Positions 8,844 through 17,544 are shown, counted from the stretch's first letter. The stretch is 48,440 bases of DNA from Streptomyces sp. (GCF_019510245.1 NZ_JAEKKT010000243.1:1-48440), one strand, 5' to 3'. Numbers and translations are program-made. Notes: generated by a model from the sequence alone, not told the origin.

Positions 8844-9854
8844 TTATGCGCCGTGGCAGGCGTCGTACGGCTGGGGCCGGCCGCACCAGCAGTCCGAGGT
8901 GCGCTGAGGGGGCCAGGCTACGGCGCGGCCCCGCGCCGCCAGCGTCGTCGCGTACTGCGGGAGCAGGGTCGTGTCGGACGGGGACGAGCCCTCCGAGGCC
9001 GCGAAGGCCTCGTAGGAGGGGACGGTGCCGGTGACGATGCCGAGGTTGCCGGTGCCGGAGACGGAGAGTTCGCGGAGGGAGGATTCTATGGTCGCGAGGT
9101 GCTCGGGGTGGGAGGGGTATTCGGTGGTCAGGGTGGGGTACGCCGACAGGAGTTCCGCCAGTTCTTCCGCCGGCCAGTGGAGGACCGCCACCGGGAAGGG
9201 GCGGGAGAGGGCCTCGCGGTAGGTGCCGAGTTCGGCGCGGAGGCGGGAGATCTCGGCCTCCAGCTCCTGCGGGTTGTCCGAGCCCAGGGACCAGACGCGC
9301 TTGGGGTCGTGGAGTTCGTCCAGAGAGACGGGGGAGGAGTGGAGGGTGTCGGCGCGCGCGTCCCAGTCGTCGTGGGGGAGGCCGAGCATGCGGCGGACCC
9401 TGTGACGGCCGAACAACACCGGGTGCGTGGCGTAGGGGGGTTCCGCCACGTCCGTGAGGAGGAGGGTGGCCGCCTGCGTGAACGTGTCGTGGGCCGCCTC
9501 GAGTTCGTCGTGGGATTCGAGGGATTCGGCGACGATGACCCAGGGCGCCGGGTCGCGGGGGGCCGTGGCACGGATGCCGTCGATGATCGCCCTGGCCTCC
9601 GCCTCGTGGTCGTACTCCCACAGGTTCGACGCCTTGAGGGCCCGGACGAGGGGCGCGTTCTCCAGGGTGTCCGGGGTGGCGAGGAGGCGGTCGTAGAGCG
9701 CGGTGGCGGCGGGGCGGTCGTCGGCCAGTTCCAGGTGGGCCGCGGCCTGGAGGAGAAGGGCTTCGGCGTCTTCGGGGTAGCGGCCGGCGGTCCGCTCCAG
9801 GCGTGCCGCTTCGGCGGTGTGGTCGACGTTCTCGGCAGGCGTGTCGGGGCGCAT
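8844..9854 (-). CDS. TPR-like protein with C-terminal SEC-C-type zinc motif
   Basis: A 336-residue cytoplasmic protein from ATG 9854; an in-frame TTG at 9884 is an alternative, and neither has a strong ribosome site. The N-terminal half reads as tetratricopeptide helices (RYPEDAEALLLQAAAHLELADDRPAATALYDRLL). The middle holds a short coiled coil (ELEAEISRLRAELGTYREAL). The C-terminus ends in CWCGRPQPYDACHGA, a C-x-C-x8-C-H zinc ligand set like the SEC-C motif. Proteins of this kind are usually annotated as SEC-C domain-containing and have no well-defined role. It is divergent from the DUF1905 gene with a short spacer. Confidence 0.75.
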   Translation of the reverse strand: MRPDTPAENVDHTAEAARLERTAGRYPEDAEALLLQAAAHLELADDRPAATALYDRLLATPDTLENAPLVRALKASNLWEYDHEAEARAIIDGIRATAPRDPAPWVIVAESLESHDELEAAHDTFTQAATLLLTDVAEPPYATHPVLFGRHRVRRMLGLPHDDWDARADTLHSSPVSLDELHDPKRVWSLGSDNPQELEAEISRLRAELGTYREALSRPFPVAVLHWPAEELAELLSAYPTLTTEYPSHPEHLATIESSLRELSVSGTGNLGIVTGTVPSYEAFAASEGSSPSDTTLLPQYATTLAARGRAVAWPPQRTSDCWCGRPQPYDACHGA

Positions 9855-9940
9855 GAACGACACCGTACTGCCCGGCGGTGACAAAGAAGAGATAGGGATG
9901 GGGGGCAGTCGGTGCAGTCGATGGCGAGGGGAGACGTTCG

Positions 9941-10231
9941 ATGCGGTTCGAGTTCGGTGGGTGTGTCGTGGAGTGGCGAGGGCCTGCTCCGTACTACTTC
10001 CTGCCGGTGCCGGAGGAGGAGTGCGAGGAGGTGCGGGCCGTGGCGGGCATGGCCTCGTACGGGTGGGGGGTCATTCCTGTTGAAGTGACCTTGGGTGAGG
10101 TCGTGTTCGAGACGTCCTTGTTTCCCAAGGACGGCGGGTATCTGCTGCCGTTGAAGAGTGCGGTGCGGAAGTCGCAGGGGGTGGAGGCGGGAGACGAGGT
10201 GCGCGTGGAGATGCGGGTCCGGGTGGGGTAG
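9941..10231 (+). CDS. DUF1905 domain-containing protein
   Basis: A 96-residue protein beginning MRFEFGGCVVEWRGPAPYYFLPVP and containing VAGMASYGWGVIPVEVTLG and FPKDGGYLLPLKSAVRK. These are the hallmarks of the DUF1905 family, small beta-barrel proteins of about 90-100 residues. The length matches a complete single-domain member. Biochemical function is unknown. No operon partner is evident: the TPR/SEC-C gene is divergent and the GH30 gene convergent. Confidence 0.85.
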   Translation: MRFEFGGCVVEWRGPAPYYFLPVPEEECEEVRAVAGMASYGWGVIPVEVTLGEVVFETSLFPKDGGYLLPLKSAVRKSQGVEAGDEVRVEMRVRVG

Positions 10232-10236
10232 CGGGG

Positions 10237-10278
10237 CCGGCGGCGGGTCCACGGTGAGCTGCGTGGCCCCGCCGCCGG
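10237..10278. terminator. Strong inverted repeat between DUF1905 and GH30 genes
   Basis: CCGGCGGCGGG at 10237-10247 pairs with CCCGCCGCCGG at 10268-10278 (11 bp, 20-base loop). It lies just after the DUF1905 stop and before the convergent GH30 end, fitting a bidirectional terminator. The rest of the gap (10279-10358) is a run of GGCCGGTTC-type direct repeats. Confidence 0.7.
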
Positions 10279-10358
10279 ACGGGCCCGGTCCGGGCCGGTT
10301 CAGGCGGGCCGGTTCGGGCGGCTTGGTACGGCCGGTTCGTTCGGCCGGTTCGTTCGGG

Positions 10359-11831
10359 TCAGATCGTCACGCCGTCGATCTGGAGCGTCTGGACCGCCTT
10401 CGCCGCCACCGACACCGCCACCGTCTTTCCGGACAGGTAGGTGTCCGAGTACGACTTGTACGCGTCGCCGCCCGTCGTCACCGTGTTCCAGCGGGGGACC
10501 AGGCCGTTCGTGCCGCCCGTCACCGTCGTGAAGCCGGAGAGGTTGAAGGTCAAGGTCTGGGCGGAGGTGGCGGTGTTCAGCGCCACGATCACCAGGCGCT
10601 TGGCCGAGGAGTCGTAGGCGGCCACGGCGTTGCTGACGCCCGTGTCGAGGATCTTCATGCCGGGGCGGATGTGGCGGCTGAACTGGGCCATCACGTAGTA
10701 CTTGGTGGTGACCGCGCCGGCGGCCAGGGTGCTCGCGTCGTAGGCGATCATCGCCCAGTTCGTGGAGGGGTCCATGACCTGCCAGTAGACCCAGGCGGTG
10801 GGATGCAGCCAGCGGAAGTCGTAGAGCAGGTTGAAGGCCATGGTGTAGCCGGTGCCGTCGTTGTCGCCGGTCTCGGAGTTCCACAGGGCTTTGCCGGCCG
10901 TCGTCACGACGTCGGTGTAGAGGAGGTCGCGGCGGCCGCCCGAGCCCTGGTAGCCGTGGACGTTGACGCGGTCCACGTAGCCCTTCGTGGTGGAGGAGAA
11001 GGCGCTCCAGGTGGTGCGGGCCAGGTCGTAGCTGGTCTCGTCCGAGGCTGAGATCTTGGTCGTCGTCAGGCCTCGGCTGTTCAACTCGCTTCGGAGATAG
11101 GGGAGCACGGCCGCCTGGACGGTCGAGTCGATGTGGCAGCCCTCCTGGGTGCCCGTCGCCGTCCACCAGGAGGAGGACGGTTCGTTGAAGGCCTCCACCG
11201 TCGCGAAGTTCACGCCCCAGTTGTTCTTGGCGTAGAGGGCCACGGACGCCAGGTGGGAGGCGTGCTGGCGGTAGTTCCAGGACTGGAGGTTGTTGCCGCC
11301 GTCGGAGGCGCCGGACGGGTTGTGGTTGAGGCACATCCACCACATGGGGGAGTTGGCGAAGAGCTCGGCCGTCGCGCCGCGGTTGACGGCCTTGACGAGC
11401 ATGGCGCGCTGGGTGGCGTCCGCCGTCCAGTCCCAGGCCGAGGAGGTGGGGTCCTCGTTGTTCCAGTCCTGCCAGTAGCCCTCGATCTGCTTGAACGCGG
11501 GGATGTTGGGGGAGGCCACCATGGTGGTGCCGTTCACGCTGTTCCAGCTGGACGCGCCCAGGTTGTAGCGGGCGATGTTCAGGCCGAGGCCGGGCAGCGA
11601 AGTGCTGTTGTACGTCGTCGACTTGGTGGTGAAGAAGATGTCGGCGAAGTCGTCCCGGGTGCCGAAGACGTTGCCCCACCAGGCCAGGGAGGTGCCCCAG
11701 CCCTCCCAGGTGCCCCAGGAGGTGGACGGGCTGACGGCGATGGTGGCGTCGGCGTGGGCCGTGCCGGTGGCCAGGGCGCTGCCCAGGAGGCCGCCTCCCG
11801 CGGCGGCCAGGAGTGTTCTGCGTCGGATCAT
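10359..11831 (-). CDS. Secreted GH30-family glycoside hydrolase, probably endo-beta-1,6-galactanase type
   Basis: A 490-residue protein with a twin-arginine signal peptide (RRRTLLAAAGGGLLGSALATGTAHA). The TIM barrel starts at WGTSLAWWGNVFG and contains the clan GH-A catalytic pair: acid/base Glu217 in AFNEPSSSW and nucleophile Glu320 in LWNSETGDND. A C-terminal beta-sandwich (NTATSAQTLTFNLSG, AVSVAAKAVQTLQI) is typical of GH30. The long FANSPMWWMCLNHNPSG loop and WYWQVMD-like barrel end recall subfamily 5 (beta-1,6-galactanases acting on arabinogalactan), but substrate is inferred. It stands alone with its own leader. Export by Tat suggests folding before secretion. Confidence 0.85.
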   Translation of the reverse strand: MIRRRTLLAAAGGGLLGSALATGTAHADATIAVSPSTSWGTWEGWGTSLAWWGNVFGTRDDFADIFFTTKSTTYNSTSLPGLGLNIARYNLGASSWNSVNGTTMVASPNIPAFKQIEGYWQDWNNEDPTSSAWDWTADATQRAMLVKAVNRGATAELFANSPMWWMCLNHNPSGASDGGNNLQSWNYRQHASHLASVALYAKNNWGVNFATVEAFNEPSSSWWTATGTQEGCHIDSTVQAAVLPYLRSELNSRGLTTTKISASDETSYDLARTTWSAFSSTTKGYVDRVNVHGYQGSGGRRDLLYTDVVTTAGKALWNSETGDNDGTGYTMAFNLLYDFRWLHPTAWVYWQVMDPSTNWAMIAYDASTLAAGAVTTKYYVMAQFSRHIRPGMKILDTGVSNAVAAYDSSAKRLVIVALNTATSAQTLTFNLSGFTTVTGGTNGLVPRWNTVTTGGDAYKSYSDTYLSGKTVAVSVAAKAVQTLQIDGVTI

Positions 11832-12093
11832 GGCTGCTTCTCGACCTCTCCGTGCGGCTCAAACACCGGTTCCCGGACCGGCGTCGACTCGTCCCCCCGC
11901 ATGCCAACAGGAAGCATCAGGTGTGGTGCGTGAGGTTGTCGAGAGGTGTGACACCGGTTTTTGACAGTGGTTTCTAAAACCCGTGAAGGAAGAGCCTCTG
12001 GGGAGGTGCGGTGACGGAAGGCCGTGCGGCTCTGGCGAGTTGGCGGCGGGCGCCTTATCGTGCGGGACCGACCGGGGCGGTGGGAGGTGCGCG

Positions 12094-12876
12094 GTGCGGG
12101 TCGTGGGGCACGGTGAACGGCGGTGGCGGGCCCGGCGTCGGCGGGTGCTGTGGACCGGGGGTGAACTCCTCGTCACGGTGGGCGTGGTGCTGATGCTCCT
12201 GGTCGTGCACCAGTTGTGGTGGACCAACCGGGAGGCGAAGCAGGGGGCCGCCCGGAAGGTGGAGTCCCTGGAGCGGGAGTGGGGCGGCGCAGCGGCGGCG
12301 AACGGCTCCGGGGGGCCGGGCGGCGGCGGGGGGAAGGGGAGTTCCGGTACGGCGGACTCCGCGGCGTCCGGCGGTCCCTCCGGCGGCGGGCGGCGGCAGA
12401 CGTCGACCACGCGTGTCGTCGCCTCCCAGGCGTACGCCGTCCTCGTCATCCCGCGGCTCGGGCTGCGCGTCCCGGTCGCCGAGGGCGTCAGCAAGCCGAA
12501 GGTGCTCAACCACGGGTACGTCGGCCACTACCCGGGCACCCAGCAGCCGGGCCAGGCAGGGAACTTCGCGCTCGCCGGGCACCGGAACACGCACGGCGAG
12601 CCGTTCCGCTACCTGCCGCGGCTCCGGCTCAGGGACCCGATCGAGGTCGAGACGGCGTCGGCGACGTACACGTACGTCGTGGACCAGATCCTGCCGCAGA
12701 CGTCGGCGCGCGACTCCGGGGTCGTACGGCCCGTACCGCGTTCGATCGTGAAGCCGTCGTACGGGTACAAGGAGCCGGGGTACTACATCACGCTCACCAC
12801 CTGCACGCCGGAGTTCACGTCCCGGTACCGGATGGTGGTGTGGGGGAAGCTGGTGTCGACGCGGCCGCGGGCGTAG
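12094..12876 (+). CDS. Class E sortase
   Basis: A 260-residue membrane-anchored transpeptidase. I choose GTG 12094, which has GGAGG about eight bases upstream; the open frame reaches back to 11983 but without a good start. One transmembrane helix (LLVTVGVVLMLLVVHQLWW) is followed by a Gly/Ser-rich linker (about residues 70-105) and the sortase barrel. Catalytic residues are visible: His in LAGHRNTHGEPF, Cys in TLTTCTPEF and Arg in SRYRMVVWG. Class E enzymes of Streptomyces recognise LAxTG signals and attach proteins such as long chaplins to peptidoglycan. Two LAxTG proteins occur elsewhere in this window (LARTG and LANTG), so they are plausible substrates. Confidence 0.9.
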   Translation: MRVVGHGERRWRARRRRVLWTGGELLVTVGVVLMLLVVHQLWWTNREAKQGAARKVESLEREWGGAAAANGSGGPGGGGGKGSSGTADSAASGGPSGGGRRQTSTTRVVASQAYAVLVIPRLGLRVPVAEGVSKPKVLNHGYVGHYPGTQQPGQAGNFALAGHRNTHGEPFRYLPRLRLRDPIEVETASATYTYVVDQILPQTSARDSGVVRPVPRSIVKPSYGYKEPGYYITLTTCTPEFTSRYRMVVWGKLVSTRPRA

Positions 12877-13063
12877 CGCGGGGTGGGTGTGGTGCGGGGA
12901 GCGCGGTTCCGGTGGGCCGTGCGCCTATTCGAGGGGCTTCCGGACATGCCGCGGGCGGGAGACGCGCTCCGGGGGGTATGTCCGTTTCGGGAAAGGTGGT
13001 CCGGGAGGCCACGAAGGCCTCTGAAGGCCACGGAAGGCCTCGGAATCCGTGAGGAGATCGGCT

Positions 13064-13348
13064 ATGTACGCAGTGGTGCGGCGGTACGAAGGGGTGACGG
13101 ACCCCGCCGAGGCGGGACGCCGGGTGGACGAGGGGTTCGTCCCCCTCCTGCGCCAGGTCCCCGGCTTCGTGGCCTACTACTGGGTCGACGCCGGGGACGG
13201 GGTGATGCTCTCCACGAGTGTGTACGACGACCAGGCCGGGGCCGAGGAGTCGGTCAGGAGGGCGGCGGCCTTCGTACGGGACCAGCTCGCGTCGCTGCTG
13301 CCCAACCCTCCCCAGGTCACGGCCGGTCAGGTCGTGGCCGCCGGGTAG
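13064..13348 (+). CDS. Small ABM-like (antibiotic biosynthesis monooxygenase fold) protein
   Basis: A 94-residue protein starting at ATG 13064 with GAGGAG eight bases upstream. MYAVVRRYEG, a helix EAGRRVDEGFVPLLRQVPGFVAYYWVDAGDG and the strand VMLSTSVYDDQAGAEESVRRA match the dimeric alpha-beta ABM fold, found in small monooxygenases and sensor-like proteins of uncertain substrate. The gene ends only eight bases before the convergent MFS gene. Upstream, 13006-13043 contains an imperfect tandem repeat of about 19 bp (AGGCCACGAAGGCCTCTGA and a near copy). Confidence 0.7.
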   Translation: MYAVVRRYEGVTDPAEAGRRVDEGFVPLLRQVPGFVAYYWVDAGDGVMLSTSVYDDQAGAEESVRRAAAFVRDQLASLLPNPPQVTAGQVVAAG

Positions 13349-13356
13349 CGGGCGGT

Positions 13357-14754
13357 TCAGGCCCGGTCCCGCAGCGCCACCACCCCGGCCGCTCCCAGCA
13401 CCGCCACCCCTGCCGAGACCGCCATCGCGACGTCCGCGCCGTGCGCCAGGCCGCCGCCGGACGAGGTGGCGAGGGCGATGGTCAGGGCCACGCCCGCGCA
13501 GGAGCCGATGTAGCGGAAGGTCTGCTGGGCGCCCGAGCCCATCGCCGCTCGGGCGGCGGGGACCGACTCCACCGCCTGGAGGGGGAGCGCGGCGTTGAGG
13601 AGGCCGCTGCCGGCGCCGCCGAGGAGCAGGCCGGGCAGCAGGCGGGGCCAGGAGCCCGCGTCCAGGGCGCCCAGCATGGTCAGCGCGCCGGCCGCGTGCA
13701 GCAGGAAACCGGCGGCCAGTTGCCAGCGGGGGGACACCCGGCCCGCCAGGCGCTTGGCTTGGAGCGCCACCGTGAAGGACAGGCCGGACCAGAGCAGGAA
13801 CAGCCACGCCGTGTCCATCGCGGACATCCTCAGCGTCTGCTGGAGGAGTGCCGGGAGGTAGCTGAACAGGCCTATCACCGTCAGGCCCGTGACCAGGCCG
13901 CTGAGGGAGGAGACCAGGAAGCGGGGGGTGCGGAAGAGGGCCAGGTCGATCATCGGGGTGGGGGCGAAGCGGCGCTCGATCAGGGTGAAGGCGCCCAGCA
14001 GGACGACCGTCGCCGCCAGCAGCAGGGCCACCGGTGCGCGCAGCCAGCCGTCGCGGCCCAGGGTGAGGGCGGCCACCAGGGAGACCAGCGCGAGGCCGAA
14101 GGCCAGGGCCCCGGCGATGTCCGGGCGGCCGCCGCGTGGTGAGCGGGACTCGGTCAGGGTGCGGAAGGAGAGGCCGGCCACCAGGAGGGCGGCCGCGCCC
14201 AGTACGGCGTACGCCGTCCGCCAGCCGGGCATCGCACCGGCGACCAGCGGGCCGAGGGCGATGCCGCCGCTCACGAACGCGCCCCACACGCCCGTCGCGT
14301 GCAGCCGGCCGCGCGGGCTCGGGAAGGCGGCCACCAGCAGGCCCAGGCTGCTCGCCAGGATCGCCGCGCTGGCCGCGCCCTGCGCCACCCGGGCCAGGGT
14401 GAACGCCCAGGTGGAGGTGGTCAGGCCGCCGAGAGCGGTGGTCAGGCCGAGGGCGAGGGTGCCGGCCGTGAAGATGCGGCGGCGGCCGTAGTCGTCGGCC
14501 AGGCTGCCCGCCACCAGGAGGAGGGCGGCGAGGCCGAGCGGGGTGCCGTTCAGCAGCCAGGCCTGCGCGGAGAGGGGGGTGTGCAGGGCGGCGACCGTGT
14601 CCGGGAGCGTGACCACCGGGGCGGTGTACGTCATCAGGGCCACGGCGGTCGCGGCGCTGGTGAGGGCGAGGGTGGGGCGGCCGTTTTGGGCGGGGGCGGC
14701 CGCTGCGTCCGCTGAGCCCTCCGCGGCGGTGGGCGACGGGCTCGCACGCTTCAT
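13357..14754 (-). CDS. MFS multidrug-type exporter (DHA2/EmrB-QacA-like)
   Basis: A 465-residue polytopic membrane protein with a hydrophobic pattern compatible with 12-14 helices. MFS motif A is seen as GSLADDYGRRRIF, and the QxxWLLNGTPLGLAALLLVAG helix and RVAQGAASAAILASSL segment are typical of drug:proton antiporters. I prefer ATG 14754; an upstream in-frame ATG at 14778 has no ribosome site and would place an operator-like repeat inside the coding sequence. The gene is divergent from an HxlR regulator, and the spacer carries two near-identical inverted repeats, so it is probably repressed by that regulator and induced by the exported compound. Confidence 0.88.
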   Translation of the reverse strand: MKRASPSPTAAEGSADAAAAPAQNGRPTLALTSAATAVALMTYTAPVVTLPDTVAALHTPLSAQAWLLNGTPLGLAALLLVAGSLADDYGRRRIFTAGTLALGLTTALGGLTTSTWAFTLARVAQGAASAAILASSLGLLVAAFPSPRGRLHATGVWGAFVSGGIALGPLVAGAMPGWRTAYAVLGAAALLVAGLSFRTLTESRSPRGGRPDIAGALAFGLALVSLVAALTLGRDGWLRAPVALLLAATVVLLGAFTLIERRFAPTPMIDLALFRTPRFLVSSLSGLVTGLTVIGLFSYLPALLQQTLRMSAMDTAWLFLLWSGLSFTVALQAKRLAGRVSPRWQLAAGFLLHAAGALTMLGALDAGSWPRLLPGLLLGGAGSGLLNAALPLQAVESVPAARAAMGSGAQQTFRYIGSCAGVALTIALATSSGGGLAHGADVAMAVSAGVAVLGAAGVVALRDRA

Positions 14755-14771
14755 GGTTCTTTCACTGAACC
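14755..14771. promoter_or_regulatory. Operator-like inverted repeat 1 (HxlR/MFS spacer)
   Basis: GGTTCTTTCACTGAACC has GGTTC/GAACC arms around a 7-base spacer and abuts the preferred MFS start. It matches the repeat at 14799-14815 at 14 of 17 positions; centres are 44 bp apart, close to four helical turns. This is most simply a regulator-binding pair for the neighbouring HxlR protein. Confidence 0.7.
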
Positions 14772-14798
14772 TAGTCATGGGGGTACCGTAGCACCGTT

Positions 14799-14815
14799 GG
14801 TTCGTTCATTGAACT
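14799..14815. promoter_or_regulatory. Operator-like inverted repeat 2 (HxlR/MFS spacer)
   Basis: GGTTCGTTCATTGAACT is the second copy of the element, nearer the HxlR gene and about 30 bp before its start codon. It contains TTCATTGAA, similar to sites used by winged-helix HxlR/MarR-type regulators. Confidence 0.7.
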
Positions 14816-14846
14816 CACTATCCGGAAGCTGGCTAAGGTGGTCTCC

Positions 14847-15374
14847 ATGGCACTGGGCAAGGACTACGCGACTCAGGAGTGCTCGATCGCCAGCGCACTG
14901 GAGGTCGTCGGCGAGCGCTGGACCCTGCTCGTCATCCGCGACGCGCTCTACGGCGTCCGGCGCTACAACGACTTCCTCGTCCACCTCGGCATCCCGCGCG
15001 CCGTCCTGTCGGCCCGCCTGAAGGCCCTCACCGAGGAGGGGATCCTGGAGAAGCGCCGGTACCAGGAGTCGCCGCCCCGGGACGAGTACGTCATCACCGA
15101 GCGCGGCATCGAGCTCTGGCCCGTCCTGCGCACCCTCGCCGTCTGGGGACGCGAGCACCTCATGGACGTCCGGCTGCGCTACTTCCAGCACGCGAACTGC
15201 GGGACCGAACTCGGCTCGTACGGCGAATGCCCCGCCTGCGGAACCGTCGTCCCCGTCGCGGACGTCCTCGTCACGCCGGGCCCGGGCCTCGACCCCGACC
15301 CGGCGGACCCGGTCAGCCGGGCGCTCCTGAAGCCAAAGAGGCTCCTGGAGCCGCTGGAGCCGGATCATGTATAA
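14847..15374 (+). CDS. HxlR-family winged-helix transcriptional regulator
   Basis: A 175-residue DNA-binding protein. ATG 14847 has AAGGTGG five bases upstream; an in-frame GTG at 14838 is less well placed. The HxlR signature is clear: a cysteine early in the protein (QECSIASALEVVGERWTLLVIRDA), then the recognition region FLVHLGIPRAVLSARLKALTEEGILEKRRYQ and the wing PPRDEYVITERG. The C-terminus adds an unusual extension with three cysteines (ANCGTELGSYGECPACGTVV), a C-x10-C-x2-C pattern that could bind zinc or sense redox state. Being divergent from the exporter with paired inverted repeats between, it likely regulates the exporter and itself. Confidence 0.9.
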   Translation: MALGKDYATQECSIASALEVVGERWTLLVIRDALYGVRRYNDFLVHLGIPRAVLSARLKALTEEGILEKRRYQESPPRDEYVITERGIELWPVLRTLAVWGREHLMDVRLRYFQHANCGTELGSYGECPACGTVVPVADVLVTPGPGLDPDPADPVSRALLKPKRLLEPLEPDHV

Positions 15375-15415
15375 CCGGTGAGAGTGAGAGTCAGGGTGAG
15401 GGGGGAGGGACGCAC

Positions 15416-15733
15416 GTGAACCGCCGCTGGGTCGTGCCGTCGTCCCGTCCCGTCGCCCTGCTGCTGCTCCTGCTGTTCGATCTCCTGCTGCTCGACTCGG
15501 GCAGCCTCTTCACCACCGTCGCGCTCGCCGCGACCGCCGCCGCCGGCTCGGCTCTCGCCCTCTGCTCGGTCCTCGCCGCCCGCTCCGCGCCCGCCGTGCC
15601 GCCCACCCGGGTCCGTACGGCGATACGCGACCGGGCCCGGCGTACGGCCTTCCTGCCGCAACGCGACCCGGACGCGCAGGGCCGCAGCCGCCCGCGAGCA
15701 CCCGGGCACGCCCTCCCGGCGACCCCCGCGTAG
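15416..15733 (+). CDS. DUF6412-like small membrane protein
   Basis: A 105-residue protein from GTG 15416, which has GGGGAGGGA seven bases upstream. It has two hydrophobic helices (ALLLLLLFDLLLLDSG and LFTTVALAATAAAGSALALCSVLAA) and a basic cytoplasmic tail (TRVRTAIRDRARRTAFLPQRDPDAQG). From memory, small DUF6412 proteins with this RxRARRTAFLPQRDPDAxGRxRPRAP tail precede YidC-like insertases in Streptomyces, and here the next gene is such an insertase 115 bp downstream. A joint role at the membrane is inferred from the neighbourhood only. Confidence 0.75.
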   Translation: MNRRWVVPSSRPVALLLLLLFDLLLLDSGSLFTTVALAATAAAGSALALCSVLAARSAPAVPPTRVRTAIRDRARRTAFLPQRDPDAQGRSRPRAPGHALPATPA

Positions 15734-15848
15734 ACCACCCCCGGTCCCTGGCCTCGGGCTTCTCGGCCCCGGGTGACCTCGCGCGCGTCGTCATGCCGTC
15801 CCGCCTCTTCACCCACGGCACGACGAGACCCCCGGAGGGCTCCCACCC

Positions 15849-16580
15849 ATGTCCGTCCTCATGTCCGCTTTCGCCGGCCTGGTCGAGCATCTCGCCGACC
15901 TGCTCCAGCCGCTCTTCCACGCCTCCGCGGCCGCCGCCGCGATCGTCCTGTTCACCGCGCTCGTACGACTGCTCGTGCACCCCCTGTCCCGGGCCGCCGC
16001 CCGCGGGCAGCGCGCCCGGGCGGCACTCCAGCAGAGAATCGCCGAACTGCGCGAGAAGCACGGGAAGAACCAGGAGGCCCTGCAGAAGGCGGTACTGGAA
16101 CTCCACGCGGCGGAGAAGGTCTCGCCGCTGTCCGGCTGCCTGCCGGGACTGCTGCAACTGCCCGCGTTCTTCGTCCTCTACCACCTCTTCTCCAGCGCGA
16201 CGATCGGCGGCCACGGCAACGCTCTGCTGTCCCATGCGCTCCTGGGCGCTCCGCTCGGCGGGCGGTGGAGCGACGTCCTCGCCGACGGCGGGTTCGGCAG
16301 CGGTGGCGGGCTGGTCTATCTGGCGCTGTTCGCGGTGGTCGCCGCCGTCGCCACCTTCAACCTCCGCCGCGCCCGGCGGACGACGGCGGCGGCGATGGCG
16401 GTGGCGGTGACGGGCGAGGGGGACCAGCAGGTGCCCGGCGTCGGCGCGGTCACCAAGGTGATGCCCTACCTGTCGTACTTCACGCTGGTCACCGTGGCCG
16501 TGGTGCCGCTGGCCGCCGCGCTGTACGTGGTGACCAGTACGACGTGGAGCGCGGTGGAGCGCGCCGTGCTCTACAGGTGA
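15849..16580 (+). CDS. YidC/Oxa1-like membrane protein insertase
   Basis: A 243-residue membrane protein from ATG 15849 with GGAGG upstream. It has the YidC core: a first helix with an arginine in the groove region (AIVLFTALVRLLVHPLSRAAARGQ), the cytoplasmic coiled hairpin (QQRIAELREKHGKNQEALQKAVLELH), SPLSGCLPGLLQLPAFFVLYHLF, and two or three later helices. It is shorter than the housekeeping YidC and lacks the periplasmic domain and the long basic tail, so it is a paralogue of unknown clients. It probably forms a unit with the DUF6412-like gene. Confidence 0.85.
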   Translation: MSVLMSAFAGLVEHLADLLQPLFHASAAAAAIVLFTALVRLLVHPLSRAAARGQRARAALQQRIAELREKHGKNQEALQKAVLELHAAEKVSPLSGCLPGLLQLPAFFVLYHLFSSATIGGHGNALLSHALLGAPLGGRWSDVLADGGFGSGGGLVYLALFAVVAAVATFNLRRARRTTAAAMAVAVTGEGDQQVPGVGAVTKVMPYLSYFTLVTVAVVPLAAALYVVTSTTWSAVERAVLYR

Positions 16581-16713
16581 GGGCCATGGCGCCTACGGTC
16601 CAGTACGTGAACAGGCTCTTGCCCGTTGTACGGTCATCTTGGAGGATCGACCAGTCCTCCGATGGCTGCACCCATCGGTCGGGCGACTGCTGTCGAAGGA
16701 GATGGTGACGACC

Positions 16714-17477
16714 ATGAAGCTGCTGCGAGTCGGTACGGCGGGGGCGGAGCGGCCCGCGCTGCTCGACGCCGAGGGTGTCCTGCGGGACCTGACGGGGATC
16801 GTCGACGACATCGACGGGGCTCTGCTCGCCGACGACGCGGCGCTCGGCCGGGTCCGGGCCGCCGCCGAGGCGGGTGAGCTGCCCGCGCTCGACGCGACCG
16901 GGCTGCGGATCGGGCCGCCGCTGGGGCGGATCGGGAAGGTCGTGTGCATCGGGCTCAACTATCACGACCACGCCCGCGAGACGGGGGCCGAGCCGCCGGC
17001 CGAGCCGGTCGTCTTCTTCAAGGCCGCGGACACGGTCGTGGGGCCGAACGACACCGTGCTGGTGCCGCGCGGGTCGGTGAAGACCGACTGGGAGGTGGAG
17101 CTGGCGGTGGTCATCGGGCGTACGGCGCGTTATGTGGCCGACGACGAGGATCCGCTGGCGTACGTCGCCGGGTACGCGGTCGCGCACGACGTGTCCGAGC
17201 GGGAGTTCCAGATCGAGCGGGGCGGGACCTGGGACAAGGGGAAGAACTGCGAGACGTTCAACCCGCTCGGGCCGTGGCTGGTGACGGCCGACGAGGTCGG
17301 CGACCCGCAGGACCTGTCGCTGAAGCTCTGGGTGAACGGCGAGCTGAAGCAGGACGGGACCACGGCCGAGCAGATCTTCTCGGTGGCCGAAGTGGTGCGG
17401 TATGTCAGTCCGGGGATGTGGTGGAGCTGGAGATCGGTGGGCTCGGTCGTCAGCGGCAGGAGTTCAAGGACGCCTGA
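16714..17477 (+). pseudogene. Fumarylacetoacetate hydrolase-family gene with internal frameshifting deletion
   Basis: From ATG 16714 (MKLLRVGTAGAERPALLDAEG) the sequence is a clear FAH-family hydrolase/isomerase: GKVVCIGLNYHDHARETG, FFKAADTVVGPND, metal ligands in DWEVELAVVIG and AHDVSEREFQIERGG. At about 17410 homology jumps from VVRYVS directly to SGDVVELEIGGLGRQRQEFKDA in another frame, ending at TGA 17477. The segment normally between them, with the conserved PGDVIxTGTPxGV motif, is absent. If translated, the original frame continues with unrelated residues to 17661. A deletion of 3n+1 bases, around 90-95 bp judged from family length, explains this. The enzyme is probably inactive. Its original role, cleavage of acylpyruvate-type substrates in catabolism, is inferred from the family. 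Confidence 0.8.
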
Positions 17478-17506
17478 AAGCTCACCCTCGCCCGACACAG
17501 GGGTGG

Positions 17507-17544
17507 CCGGTTCACGCCAGGAGAGTCCAGCGCCGGTGAACCGG
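17507..17544. terminator. Inverted repeat after the FAH pseudogene
   Basis: CCGGTTCAC at 17507-17515 pairs with GTGAACCGG at 17536-17544 (9-bp stem, 20-base loop), 30 bp after the old FAH stop. It is probably the gene's terminator. Confidence 0.55.

Noticed and set aside
12990..13045. AGGCCT-containing tandem repeat as an attachment site or IS end
   Set aside because: Only two imperfect 19-bp copies, no partner elsewhere in the window, no transposase or integrase nearby.
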